From positions 1 through 32,553 of the forward strand of contig DLGP01000066.1 in the NCBI GenBank assembly GCA_002482765.1: DNA of 32,553 bases. Reading direction: 5' to 3'. Under the pieces are notes generated by a model, which made no database searches, had not been told where the DNA came from, and worked only from the letters and a program-made list of their open reading frames with translations. How positions within the stretch are numbered: the first letter of the stretch is position 1; each line of letters starts with the position of its first letter. The position numbers and the translations under genes were made by a program. Positions 17,082 through 24,527 of the stretch are shown here, piece by piece. Source of the stretch: Alphaproteobacteria bacterium UBA7691 (GTDB taxonomy: Bacteria > Pseudomonadota > Alphaproteobacteria > Ferrovibrionales > Ferrovibrionaceae).

Positions 17082-17864
17082 ATGCAGATGCCAAAAAACG
17101 CCTTCAAGAAGGCCCTGGCCGAAGGCCGCCCGCAGATCGGCCTGTGGAGTATGCTGTGCAGCAACATCGCGGCTGAGATCGTTGCCACGGCCGGGTTTGA
17201 TTGGGTGGTGCTGGATACCGAGCATTCGCCGAATGAATTGCCGATGGTGTTGCAGCAATTGCAGGCCATGCAGATCGATGCCAACACCGCATCGCCGGTG
17301 GTGCGCCCATCATGGAACGATCCGGTGCTGATCAAGCGCTTCCTGGATATCGGTGCGCCGAACCTGATCCTGCCTTTTGTGCAGGACGAGGCCGAGGCCA
17401 AGGCGGCGGTGGAAGCCACGCGCTATCCGCCCAAGGGTATTCGCGGCGTTTCCATGGCGCAGCGCGCCAACCGCTATGGCCTGGTGGCGGATTACCATAA
17501 GCGGGTCGAGGACGAACTCGGTGTCATCGTGCAGGTGGAAACCCTGGCGGCGGTGAACCGCATTCCGGAAATCGCCAAGCAGGATGGCATCGATGGCATC
17601 TTCATCGGCCCGGCCGATCTTTCCGCCGATGTGGGCCATCTCGGCAATGCCGCGCATCCCGAGGCCCAGGCGGCAATCATGAAGGCGCTGGAATTGTGCA
17701 AGGCGGCGGGCAAGCCGGCCGGCATCCTGGCGCCGAACGAGGATGACGCGAAGCGCTATTTCGATGCCGGCTTCACCTTTGTTGCCGTTGGCGTCGATCA
17801 GGGCCTGCTGACCAAGGCGACGCGCGATATCGTCAAGCGCTTCCGTTCCCATCTCGGCGCCTGA
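17082..17864 (+). CDS. HpcH/HpaI family class II aldolase
   Basis: A 260-residue metal-dependent aldolase. The TIM barrel carries the catalytic set seen in HpaI: H48 (LDTEHSPNE), R75 (VVRPSWND), the metal ligands E153 (VQVETLAAV) and D179 (IGPADLSAD), matching E. coli HpaI H45, R70, E149 and D175. Family members cleave 4-hydroxy-2-oxo acids such as 4-hydroxy-2-oxoheptanedioate or 2-keto-3-deoxy-sugar acids, releasing pyruvate; the true substrate cannot be told from this sequence. No hpa or sugar-acid genes are adjacent. A near-ideal ribosome-binding site, AGGAGGA at 17069-17075, lies 6 nt before the ATG. The last 32 nt of the gene overlap the convergent antiporter gene. Confidence 0.9.
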   Translation: MQMPKNAFKKALAEGRPQIGLWSMLCSNIAAEIVATAGFDWVVLDTEHSPNELPMVLQQLQAMQIDANTASPVVRPSWNDPVLIKRFLDIGAPNLILPFVQDEAEAKAAVEATRYPPKGIRGVSMAQRANRYGLVADYHKRVEDELGVIVQVETLAAVNRIPEIAKQDGIDGIFIGPADLSADVGHLGNAAHPEAQAAIMKALELCKAAGKPAGILAPNEDDAKRYFDAGFTFVAVGVDQGLLTKATRDIVKRFRSHLGA

Positions 17865-19674
17865 GCCGCGCCAGCAAAGCCTGCCACGCTGTTTTGCTAC
17901 GGGTGCTGAGCCGGTCGAACAGATCCGGCTCAGCACGCAAAACCGCTTCGATGGTTTCGGCACCCGCGATGGTTTCGCCCAATCTTAGCCCGGCGCGGGT
18001 CACCTGGCCGGCCTCGGTGTCACGCACTGTCAAGGTGGCGTCGCCGAAACGGATGCGGTCGCCGATATGTGCCGCGCCGCCAAGCCGGCGGGCCACGGCC
18101 GCAGCGAGACTGAGGCTGGCCTCGGCTTCGTGCAAGGTGATGCCATACAGCGCCGACACGGCCTGCATCGGCGCGCTGCCATTCAAGATGAATTCGTTTT
18201 CCGCTGGCATGGCCAGATCGCCGGCACTGCCAAACAGCCGGTCAAGGCGGCCAAGATGCTGTGGTTCGGCGAGCACATACACATAATCATGCGGCCGCAG
18301 CGATGCAGCGGCGCCTGGATCAAGCAATTGCTCATCGCGGATCAGCAGCACCGGGCGCACCCATTTTGGCAAGCCGTCAAGCCGCAGGGCCAGGCTGTCG
18401 GCTGGAATCGGATAACCCACCATTTCATGGCTGAGCTGGCCAGGCAGGTCCAGTTCAACACGTTTGGCCGGTTCGCCGCCTTGTGGCAACACCATGCCAA
18501 GCTGACGTGCCGCGAAGGTGACAGTCCAGCCCTGCACCATCAGCGAAACCAGCACAACGAAGAAGGCCACATTGAAATAGATTTCCGCCTGCGGGATGCC
18601 GGATAGCATCGGGATGGCCGCCAGGAAGATGCTGACCGCGCCACGCAGCCCAACCCATGAAATGAAGGTCCGCTCGCGTCGGCTGAAGCCAAATGGCAGC
18701 AGGCAGAGCCACACCGCCAGCGGCCGCCCAACCAGGATCAGGAAGGCGGCCAGCAGCAAGGCCGGCAGTGCAAAATCGAGCAGCTTGGCGGGCGAAACCA
18801 GCAGGCCAAGCATCAGGAACATGACAATCTGGCAGAGCCAGGTTGCCGTATCATGGAAACTGATCACACTGGGATAGGCGCGCAGCGGGCGATTGCCCAG
18901 CACAAGGCCGGCCAGATACACCGCCAGGAAGCCGCTGCCATCCAGCACTGCCGCCACGCCATAGATCAGCACCGCGCTGGACACCACAAAAACCGGATGC
19001 AGGCCGCTGGGCAATTCCACGCGGTTGAGCAAGGTGGAGGCGAGAAAACCGCCGGCAAGGCCGATCAGGCTGCCCAGGACGGCTTGTTCGCCCAGGCTGA
19101 CCATCGCGGTCCAGCCCAGGTCGCGCGGGCCTTGCAGCAGCAATTCCACCAGCAGCATTGTGAGGAATACCGCCACCGGATCGTTGGTGCCGGATTCGAT
19201 TTCCAGCACGGTGCCAACGCGGCGTTTCAGCTTCATGCCGCCGGTACGCAGCAGGAAAAACACGGCTGCGGCATCGGTGGAGGCCACGATGGCGCCAAGC
19301 AGAAGTGCGCCAATCCAGCTCAGATCAAGCAGCAGATAGGCGACAAGGCCGGTCAGGCCGGCGGTGATGAACACGCCCAGGGTTGCCAGCATGGCAGCCG
19401 GTGCCAGCGTACCGCGAAAACTGGCCAGCTTGGTGCGCAGGCCGCCATCAAACAGGATCACCGCCAGCGCCAGCGAGCCGATCAGATAGGTGGTTTTGTA
19501 ATCGCTGAATTGCAGCCCGCCCGGGCCATCTTCGCCGGCCAGCATGCCGACGAACAGAAACACCAGCAGCAGCGGGGCGCCAAAGCGGCTGGCAATCAGG
19601 CTGGAAAGCACACCAACAAGCACCAACAAGGCCCCGAGCAACAGGGCGGCGTTAACTATACCAATACTGGCCAT
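17833..19674 (-). CDS. Potassium/proton antiporter, CPA1 type (CvrA/NhaP2-like)
   Basis: A 613-residue inner-membrane antiporter. Residues 1-385 form the sodium/hydrogen-exchanger domain of about 12 helices, with ILFDGGLRT, IVASTDAAAVFFLLR, VLEIESGTNDPVAVFLT (the ion-binding ND pair) and FISWVGLRGAVSIFLA. The cytoplasmic part carries an RCK_C/TrkA_C-like domain (about 415-490, LPQGGEPAKRVELDL to LRPHDYVYVLAEP) and a C-terminal CorC_HlyC-like domain (about 505-595). This order is that of CvrA/NhaP2, which expels K+ in exchange for protons and protects cells at low osmolarity. I chose the ATG at 19674, preceded by GGAAAG; in-frame ATGs at 19701 and 19758 would add non-hydrophobic leaders. The 3' end overlaps the convergent aldolase gene. 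Confidence 0.9.
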   Translation of the reverse strand: MASIGIVNAALLLGALLVLVGVLSSLIASRFGAPLLLVFLFVGMLAGEDGPGGLQFSDYKTTYLIGSLALAVILFDGGLRTKLASFRGTLAPAAMLATLGVFITAGLTGLVAYLLLDLSWIGALLLGAIVASTDAAAVFFLLRTGGMKLKRRVGTVLEIESGTNDPVAVFLTMLLVELLLQGPRDLGWTAMVSLGEQAVLGSLIGLAGGFLASTLLNRVELPSGLHPVFVVSSAVLIYGVAAVLDGSGFLAVYLAGLVLGNRPLRAYPSVISFHDTATWLCQIVMFLMLGLLVSPAKLLDFALPALLLAAFLILVGRPLAVWLCLLPFGFSRRERTFISWVGLRGAVSIFLAAIPMLSGIPQAEIYFNVAFFVVLVSLMVQGWTVTFAARQLGMVLPQGGEPAKRVELDLPGQLSHEMVGYPIPADSLALRLDGLPKWVRPVLLIRDEQLLDPGAAASLRPHDYVYVLAEPQHLGRLDRLFGSAGDLAMPAENEFILNGSAPMQAVSALYGITLHEAEASLSLAAAVARRLGGAAHIGDRIRFGDATLTVRDTEAGQVTRAGLRLGETIAGAETIEAVLRAEPDLFDRLSTRSKTAWQALLARLRRRDGNGSA

Positions 19675-19795
19675 GCGCGACTTTCCGTTGTTTGGCACCA
19701 TGGTTAATAAGAATTGCGTCTGAAATGCGGCGCATTTGCACTGCGAAACAAAATACACTTTTGTAAAAACGCAGGAGCAGTATACTTAACAAATC

Positions 19796-20104
19796 ATGGC
19801 TGACACGATCACCCCGATCCTGGCGACTAACCCGGTCTACCGCACAACACTGGATGCTCCGGTGTTTCCGGTGGCAACGGCGAAGATTGCCCGCATCACC
19901 GATGGTGCAGCGGCAGGGGTGGAAGTGAACCTGCAAGTGCTGCTGCGCATCGCCTCGGTGGTGGCCAAGGATCAGGCGGCGGATAATGCCAATCCCGATC
20001 CGCCGGTGCGCGAATTCAAGGATGCGCCGGTTTCCTATGACGGCAACGGCAATGGCCGCCGCATCTCGCCGGTGGAAGTCAACCAGATGTTCTGGATAGC
20101 CTGA
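19796..20104 (+). CDS. Hypothetical protein, 102 residues
   Basis: A small soluble protein with no signal peptide, membrane helix or cysteine that I can see, and no family I recognise. The middle (PVFPVATAKIARITDGAAAGVEVNLQVLLRIASVV) is hydrophobic and could form a short helix-strand core; the C-terminal half is Asp/Asn/Pro-rich and polar (NANPDPPVREF, YDGNGNGRRISPVEVNQ). Codon use resembles its neighbours, so it is probably a real gene rather than a chance ORF. The nearest AGGAG (19773-19777) is 18 nt before the ATG, too far for normal initiation, while a TATACT at 19781-19786 would put the transcript start almost at the ATG. It is divergent from the antiporter and its stop is immediately followed by that of the convergent HPP gene. 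Confidence 0.65.
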   Translation: MADTITPILATNPVYRTTLDAPVFPVATAKIARITDGAAAGVEVNLQVLLRIASVVAKDQAADNANPDPPVREFKDAPVSYDGNGNGRRISPVEVNQMFWIA

Positions 20105-20566
20105 TCACCATGCCTGCGGCCAGCGCGGCCCGGGCCGCAGCCGGCTCCACGCCCAGGCCACAGCCATCAGGATGGCCAGCGCCAGCAGCAGCGGATCCAG
20201 CAGGAACATCCAGCCGGCCTTGATATTCAGCACAATCAGCGGATTGGCGCCGGCCGGTGGATGCATGATGTTGCCCAGCTTCATCACCACGGCAATCAGC
20301 GCCACGCCCAAGGCCATGCTCCAGGCATGGGCGCCGACAGAGTAAAGCAGGCCGAAGCCGATCAGCGCGCCGAGCAGATGGGCGATAAGCACCGTGCGCG
20401 GCTGGGCGCCTTCATGATTGGGGAAGCAGAAAAGCAGCACGGCGGTGGAGCCGATCGAGGTGAGGGCAAGGCCATGCTCGGCATCAATCACCAGCAGCAG
20501 CAGGCTGAGCGCAACACTCATGCCGGCCAGCACCCACAGGCTTTCGAGCAGGCTGGTTCGGTTCAT
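20105..20566 (-). CDS. HPP family integral membrane protein
   Basis: A 153-residue protein with four predicted membrane helices (about 8-27, 32-50, 60-98 as two, and 122-141). The family-defining motif appears as MHPPAGANPL (about 101-110), and GSTAVLLF after the second helix is also typical. Some HPP proteins transport nitrite in plants and cyanobacteria; most bacterial ones are uncharacterised. The ATG at 20566 overlaps the stop of the upstream hydrolase by one base (TGATG), with GAGAAG as ribosome-binding site; a TTG just before it is less likely. It is the last gene of the unit that begins at 23585. Its stop abuts the stop of the convergent 102-residue gene, and no terminator is seen. Confidence 0.87.
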   Translation of the reverse strand: MNRTSLLESLWVLAGMSVALSLLLLVIDAEHGLALTSIGSTAVLLFCFPNHEGAQPRTVLIAHLLGALIGFGLLYSVGAHAWSMALGVALIAVVMKLGNIMHPPAGANPLIVLNIKAGWMFLLDPLLLALAILMAVAWAWSRLRPGPRWPQAW

Positions 20567-21561
20567 CAATTCTTCTCCAGGGGAAACAGGGGCTGCGCCG
20601 TGGCTTCACGGCCAGAGGGCAGCGCGGCAGCGGGATCGTTTATCCAGGCAGCAATATCGCGCCACACTCTTTCGGCCTGTAAATCGCGCAGCAGCATATG
20701 CCAGCCGGTATCATAAACGGCAATGCGGCGCTGGCCGCCCAGCCTGGCGGCAAAACGCTCCACCGGTTCCTTGCGGATCACCTGATCGTTGACGCCATAT
20801 AGCAGCAGCAGCGGCAAAGCCGGATCAAGCTGCGGGCCGGCGGCCAAAGCTGCATCCATCAGGTTGACCAGGCCATATACCGCATCAATGCGGGTCTGTT
20901 TGATCACCAGTGGATCGGCGCTATAGCGCCGCAGCATCGGGATATTGTCAGACGCCTGGATGCCCAGGCCACGCCCGGAAAGCCGCAGCCAGGGCAAGGT
21001 ATGACTACTCAGTGCCAGGGTGACGCGGTAGCTCAGCGGCATGGTGGCGCGGCCCCATACTGCCGGGCCGACCAGGATGGCGCCATCGGGCAAGATCGCG
21101 TTGTCAGGTTCGGCCAGGGTTGCCAGCAGCACGGCGCCGCCCATACTTTCGCCGAGCCAGAAAAGCGGCCGGCCCGGATGTTGCCCGCGCAGCAAACGGG
21201 TCAATTCCTTCAGATCGGCCTGCATACGCTCGGCGCCGGCCCAGAGGCCCGGATAGGGCGCGGCGCCAAAGCCGCGCTGGTCGGGCGCATAGAGTGCAAA
21301 GCCGCGCTCCCTGGCCCACCAGGCAGCCGGGTCGGCAAAGCCGTTGCCGTAATCATTGAAGCCATGCAAGGCCAGGATCACGGCTTGCGGCTGGCGTGGT
21401 GCCTCAGGCTGCCAGGTTCGCAAGGGCATGACCGCGCCATCTTCGGCACGCCAGGCATTCTCCAGCAGGGCAGGCGTAGTTTGTGCTGTCCCGGAAGGTT
21501 GCAGGCGCGGCGCGCAGCCAGCCAACGCCAGCAACAGCAGGGCAAAAAGCAGTTTTGCCAT
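20566..21561 (-). CDS. Alpha/beta-hydrolase lipoprotein (monoacylglycerol-lipase-like)
   Basis: A 331-residue hydrolase of the Hydrolase_4 (serine aminopeptidase S33/monoglyceride lipase) type. The N-terminus is a lipoprotein signal, FALLLLALAGC, with the lipidated cysteine at C16. The fold shows the oxyanion-hole region LALHGFNDYGN (63-73), the nucleophile elbow GESMGG with S139, LYGVNDQVI carrying the likely acid and YDTGWHMLLRD with the likely catalytic His. Lipase or esterase activity on membrane-derived acylglycerols at the envelope is therefore likely, but the substrate is not known. It overlaps the kinase gene upstream and the HPP gene downstream by one base each (TGATG at both joints), so the three are translationally coupled. 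Confidence 0.88.
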   Translation of the reverse strand: MAKLLFALLLLALAGCAPRLQPSGTAQTTPALLENAWRAEDGAVMPLRTWQPEAPRQPQAVILALHGFNDYGNGFADPAAWWARERGFALYAPDQRGFGAAPYPGLWAGAERMQADLKELTRLLRGQHPGRPLFWLGESMGGAVLLATLAEPDNAILPDGAILVGPAVWGRATMPLSYRVTLALSSHTLPWLRLSGRGLGIQASDNIPMLRRYSADPLVIKQTRIDAVYGLVNLMDAALAAGPQLDPALPLLLLYGVNDQVIRKEPVERFAARLGGQRRIAVYDTGWHMLLRDLQAERVWRDIAAWINDPAAALPSGREATAQPLFPLEKN

Positions 21562-23036
21562 CAGTCGTTAGGCGCCGCGCCGAGCATGGCGCCAAAATCG
21601 GAAACCCGGCTGATCCGCTCGGGCGGAAAACGCAGCCGTGCAATGGTGCCTTTGCCTAATTCGCTGGTGAGCTGGATGCGGCCACCATGCAATTCCACCA
21701 GCCGGCGGGTGATCGGCAGGCCCAGGCCGGTGCCATCATATTGCTGCCGCACCAATTGGCTGCCGCCACGGGCAAAGGGTTCAAACACCCGCGCCACTTC
21801 GGCTTCGGCCATGCCGATGCCGGTATCGTGCACGGTGATTTCATACCAGCCATCGGCGGCCACGCCATGGCGCACCGTCACGCTGCCGCCGGTGGGCGTG
21901 AATTTCACGCCATTGGCGGTCAGGTTAAGCAGCATCTGGCGCAGGGCGCGCTCATCGGCCCAGAGTGCGGCATCGGCCTGGCCGGGTTCTGCCTGCAACG
22001 CCACACCTTTGCTGCGCGCCTGCACGTCCACCAGATCCAGGCAATCGGCCACCAGGCCGGCTATGTCGATACGATCCTCGTTCAGTTCCACCCGACCGGC
22101 CTCGATGCGGCTCATATCGAGAATATCGTTGATCAGGCTGAGCAGATGCTGGCCGCTCTGCTGGATCGAGGCGACATATTCGGCATAACGCGCATTGTCG
22201 AGCGGGCCGAACAAGCCCTGATGCATGATGTCGGCAAAGCCGATCACGGCATTCAGCGGCGTGCGCAATTCATGGCTCATCGAGGCCAGGAAGCTGGACT
22301 TGGCCCGGTTGGCTGCCTCCGCCTGGCGCCGTGCCGCTTCCAGATCACGCGCCAGCGCGGTCAGATGACGATGCGCTGCATCTGTAGCGGTGGCCTGGCG
22401 TAATAGCAGGCGTGCCACAACCGCTACCACGGCGGCGCCGCCGAGCAACAAGGCCAGCAGCAGCAGATACAATGTCTGCATGCGCCGGTCGGTATCGCCG
22501 ATGCGGCCTTGCGTGATGCTGTTGGCACGGGCAGTGAAAGCGCCGAATTCGGCACCAGCCGAGGCAAGCTGCCGCAACAGCACATAGCCGGTATGATCGT
22601 CGCCACTGACAAAGCGCAGCACCTGTGGCTCCCAGCGCCGGATTTCGCTGGCCAGGCCGCGGAACAGCGGCGCCAGTTCGTGGTCGTGGGTATACAATTC
22701 GGCGCTGCGGCCTTCCTCCAGGGCCTGCACGCGAGCCAGCAGGATGTCATAGGCCACCTGCACATCGTCGCGTTCACGCTCCGGCATGCCGGCCAGCACT
22801 TCCGCCATACGGTTGCGCAGGGTCAGGTATTCGGCGCGCAGCTGGGTGCCCTCAAAAATCACGTTCTGCCGCATGGCGTTGGCGAATTCGCTGTGCTGCA
22901 CATAGAGATAGGAAACAATGCCGGCAAAGGCCACAACGAACACGGCAGAGAAGATCAGCACAAAGCGGCGCGCTGATCCGATCAGATCATTGCGACCGGG
23001 TGGTGCTGCCTGAACCGCCGGTTCGTTTTGTGGCAT
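21561..23036 (-). CDS. Sensor histidine kinase with periplasmic sensing domain
   Basis: A 491-residue membrane kinase. Membrane helices at about 24-45 and 188-211 frame a largely helical periplasmic domain of about 140 residues with no named family that I can assign. The cytoplasmic core has a coiled-coil (220-245), a HisKA domain with the phospho-accepting H255 (SMSHELRTPLN), and a HATPase_c domain with the N-box (LNLTANGVKFTP, N375), G1 DTGIGM (404-409) and G2 GTGLGL (435-440). The kinase core resembles the PleC/DivJ-like group. No response regulator gene is adjacent. The gene starts 6 nt after the stop of a periplasmic Moco-fold protein, a likely sensory partner, and its stop overlaps the hydrolase start. 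Confidence 0.92.
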   Translation of the reverse strand: MPQNEPAVQAAPPGRNDLIGSARRFVLIFSAVFVVAFAGIVSYLYVQHSEFANAMRQNVIFEGTQLRAEYLTLRNRMAEVLAGMPERERDDVQVAYDILLARVQALEEGRSAELYTHDHELAPLFRGLASEIRRWEPQVLRFVSGDDHTGYVLLRQLASAGAEFGAFTARANSITQGRIGDTDRRMQTLYLLLLALLLGGAAVVAVVARLLLRQATATDAAHRHLTALARDLEAARRQAEAANRAKSSFLASMSHELRTPLNAVIGFADIMHQGLFGPLDNARYAEYVASIQQSGQHLLSLINDILDMSRIEAGRVELNEDRIDIAGLVADCLDLVDVQARSKGVALQAEPGQADAALWADERALRQMLLNLTANGVKFTPTGGSVTVRHGVAADGWYEITVHDTGIGMAEAEVARVFEPFARGGSQLVRQQYDGTGLGLPITRRLVELHGGRIQLTSELGKGTIARLRFPPERISRVSDFGAMLGAAPND

Positions 23037-23042
23037 GGCGGC

Positions 23043-23585
23043 TCAGTGGATTTCGAGACGGCGCAGCTGCCATACCGAACGGGTATAGTAGCTCTCATGA
23101 CGCAGGGCTGCATCGCCGTCGAACGGATAGACGATGAAGAGCGGGCCTTTGTCGCGCACAGTCATGTAGCTGCCATTCAGCTTCAGAGCCAACAGCAAGC
23201 CATGGTTGAGAAAATCCGCCACCGGCACCGCCGAGGCATAATCGTTCAGCGCCACGGCCTGCGCCATGCCATCCGGCTTGGCACCCACGGCCTGCATCAG
23301 TGCCTTGCCAGGCACACCATCGAAGCGCACCACGCCCTTGTGCCATGGCGTGCTGGTTTCAAAACCGGCCTGGCCCAATGCCTCCAGCATGGCACGGTCA
23401 AAATGTGCCAGCTTGCCACCCTGGGCATCGCTGGCATTGCCGCGTGTGATGGCGCCGCTGACAGTGAGGATGACCGGGCCGCTGGGCTGTGCCAGGGGAG
23501 TGGAAGCGCTTTGCGCTTTGACCGGGCCATAACCTTGGCCGAGCCAGCAGAGCAGTGCGATCAGCAGGGCGGTGAAAAGGCGCAT
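23043..23585 (-). CDS. Periplasmic oxidoreductase molybdopterin-binding-fold protein (COG3915-like)
   Basis: A 180-residue exported protein. Residues 1-25 are a signal peptide (LFTALLIALLCWLGQGYG, cleavage near VKAQS). The mature part reads as a small SUOX-type Moco-binding fold: ILTVSGAI, FDRAMLEALGQAGFETSTPWHKGVVRFDGVPGKALMQAVGA, ALNDYASAVPVADF, and VRDKGPLFIVYPFDGD to SYYTRSVWQLRRLEI. The only cysteine lies in the signal peptide, so the Cys that ligates molybdenum in true SUOX-fold enzymes is absent and the protein may bind a ligand rather than catalyse. AGGGGA about 9 nt upstream supports the ATG at 23585; an ATG at 23594 directly abuts that site and is unlikely. It heads the four-gene unit with the kinase, hydrolase and HPP protein. 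Confidence 0.83.
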   Translation of the reverse strand: MRLFTALLIALLCWLGQGYGPVKAQSASTPLAQPSGPVILTVSGAITRGNASDAQGGKLAHFDRAMLEALGQAGFETSTPWHKGVVRFDGVPGKALMQAVGAKPDGMAQAVALNDYASAVPVADFLNHGLLLALKLNGSYMTVRDKGPLFIVYPFDGDAALRHESYYTRSVWQLRRLEIH

Positions 23586-23617
23586 GCGGAACATTTCCCC
23601 TGAAGATGCGAGGCCAC

Positions 23618-23636
23618 TGTAAAGATTATTGTAAAG
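23618..23636 (-). promoter_or_regulatory. Perfect 7-bp direct repeat in the promoter of the Moco-fold/kinase unit
   Basis: TGTAAAG occurs at 23618-23624 and again at 23630-23636, a 12-bp period (CTTTACA twice on the gene's strand). A -10-like TACAAT (23628-23633, minus strand) overlaps it, and the gene starts 33 nt further on. Tandem half-sites about one helical turn apart are how OmpR-type response regulators usually bind, so this could be a regulator site. Confidence 0.4.
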
Positions 23637-23686
23637 CAACTTTCGGCAGCATGAAACTGCTTCGACGACGCAGCCGGAAGGCTCGG

Positions 23687-24460
23687 TTACAGGGTGCGGG
23701 TCAGGCCGCCATCCACATCCAGGATGGCGCCGCTGATATAGGCGGCGGCCGGCGAGGCCAGGAAAGCTACGGCCCGGGCGATTTCTGCCGGCTCGCCAAA
23801 ACGTGCCACGCCCATGGCGCGCGGCATGCGGCTGGCGGCTTCCTCGGCGGAAATGCCTTGTTCCTGGGCAAAGCTGGCGATGCGGGTTTTGAGCCGGTCG
23901 GTGGCGATAGTGCCCGGGTTGATGGCATTAACCCGCACGCCCTCGGCCACGCCGCGATCAGCCAGCACCTTGGTCAGGTTCATGCCGGCGGCATTCACAC
24001 TGCCGCCGATGGCGAATTCGGCGCTGCCGGTGCGGCCGCCCACGCCGATGATGTTGACGATGCTGCCCTGCGCTGCTTTGAGCTGCGGCCAGGCGGCACG
24101 GCTTAGGCGCATGGCACCAAAGAATTTCAGCGCAAAGCCATCAGCCCAATCCTCGTCGCTTAAAGCCAGGAAATCACCGCGCTTGGTGGCGCCGGCATTG
24201 TTCACCAGCAGGTCGATGCGGCCGAAGCGCGCCAGCGTGGCCTGCACCAGATCGGCGCCGGCCTGCGGCTGGCGCAGGTCCACCGCCTGCACCAGGCAAT
24301 CGGTGGGCAAGCCGGCGGCCAGTTGTTGCAGCAGGTCGGCCGAGCGGGCGGCCAGCACCAGCTTCATGCCGGCGGCAGCCAGTTCCTCGGCGATGGCCCG
24401 GCCGATGCCTTTGCTGGCGCCGGTAACGATCGCCACCTTGTCGGTCAGTTGCAGGTCCAT
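23687..24460 (-). CDS. Short-chain dehydrogenase/reductase family protein with degenerate active site
   Basis: A 257-residue protein with the classical SDR Rossmann fold: TGASKGIG (13-20), LVNNAG (85-90), and the C-terminal NPGTIATD and SGAILDVDGG. The normal YxxxK catalytic pair is missing: aligned on LTK (162-164), the Tyr position is G152 and the Lys position N156 (sequence IGGSVNAAGMNLTK), and the strand carrying the catalytic Ser reads NIIGVGGRTGS. It can still be expected to bind NAD(P), but ordinary carbonyl reduction by Ser-Tyr-Lys chemistry is doubtful. GGAGAAA lies 7 nt before the ATG. It is divergent from a second SDR (67-nt gap). The sequence context is intact with no frameshift, so it is not a decaying pseudogene. 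Confidence 0.85.
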   Translation of the reverse strand: MDLQLTDKVAIVTGASKGIGRAIAEELAAAGMKLVLAARSADLLQQLAAGLPTDCLVQAVDLRQPQAGADLVQATLARFGRIDLLVNNAGATKRGDFLALSDEDWADGFALKFFGAMRLSRAAWPQLKAAQGSIVNIIGVGGRTGSAEFAIGGSVNAAGMNLTKVLADRGVAEGVRVNAINPGTIATDRLKTRIASFAQEQGISAEEAASRMPRAMGVARFGEPAEIARAVAFLASPAAAYISGAILDVDGGLTRTL

Positions 24461-24527
24461 GAGGCTTTCTCCGGGTGTTGGGCGGTTTTATAGTTCGGAC
24501 CCTAACAATCAAAGCCGGGGAAAAACA

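Noticed and set aside
23618..23636. A classical pho box for PhoB
   Set aside because: The heptamers are TGTAAAG/CTTTACA with a 12-bp period, while pho boxes use CTGTCAT-like heptamers with an 11-bp period.
23814..24527. A 238-codon upstream extension of the dienoyl-CoA-reductase-like SDR
   Set aside because: It runs antisense through the other SDR and is Ser/Arg-rich; the conserved protein begins at 24528 behind a ribosome-binding site.
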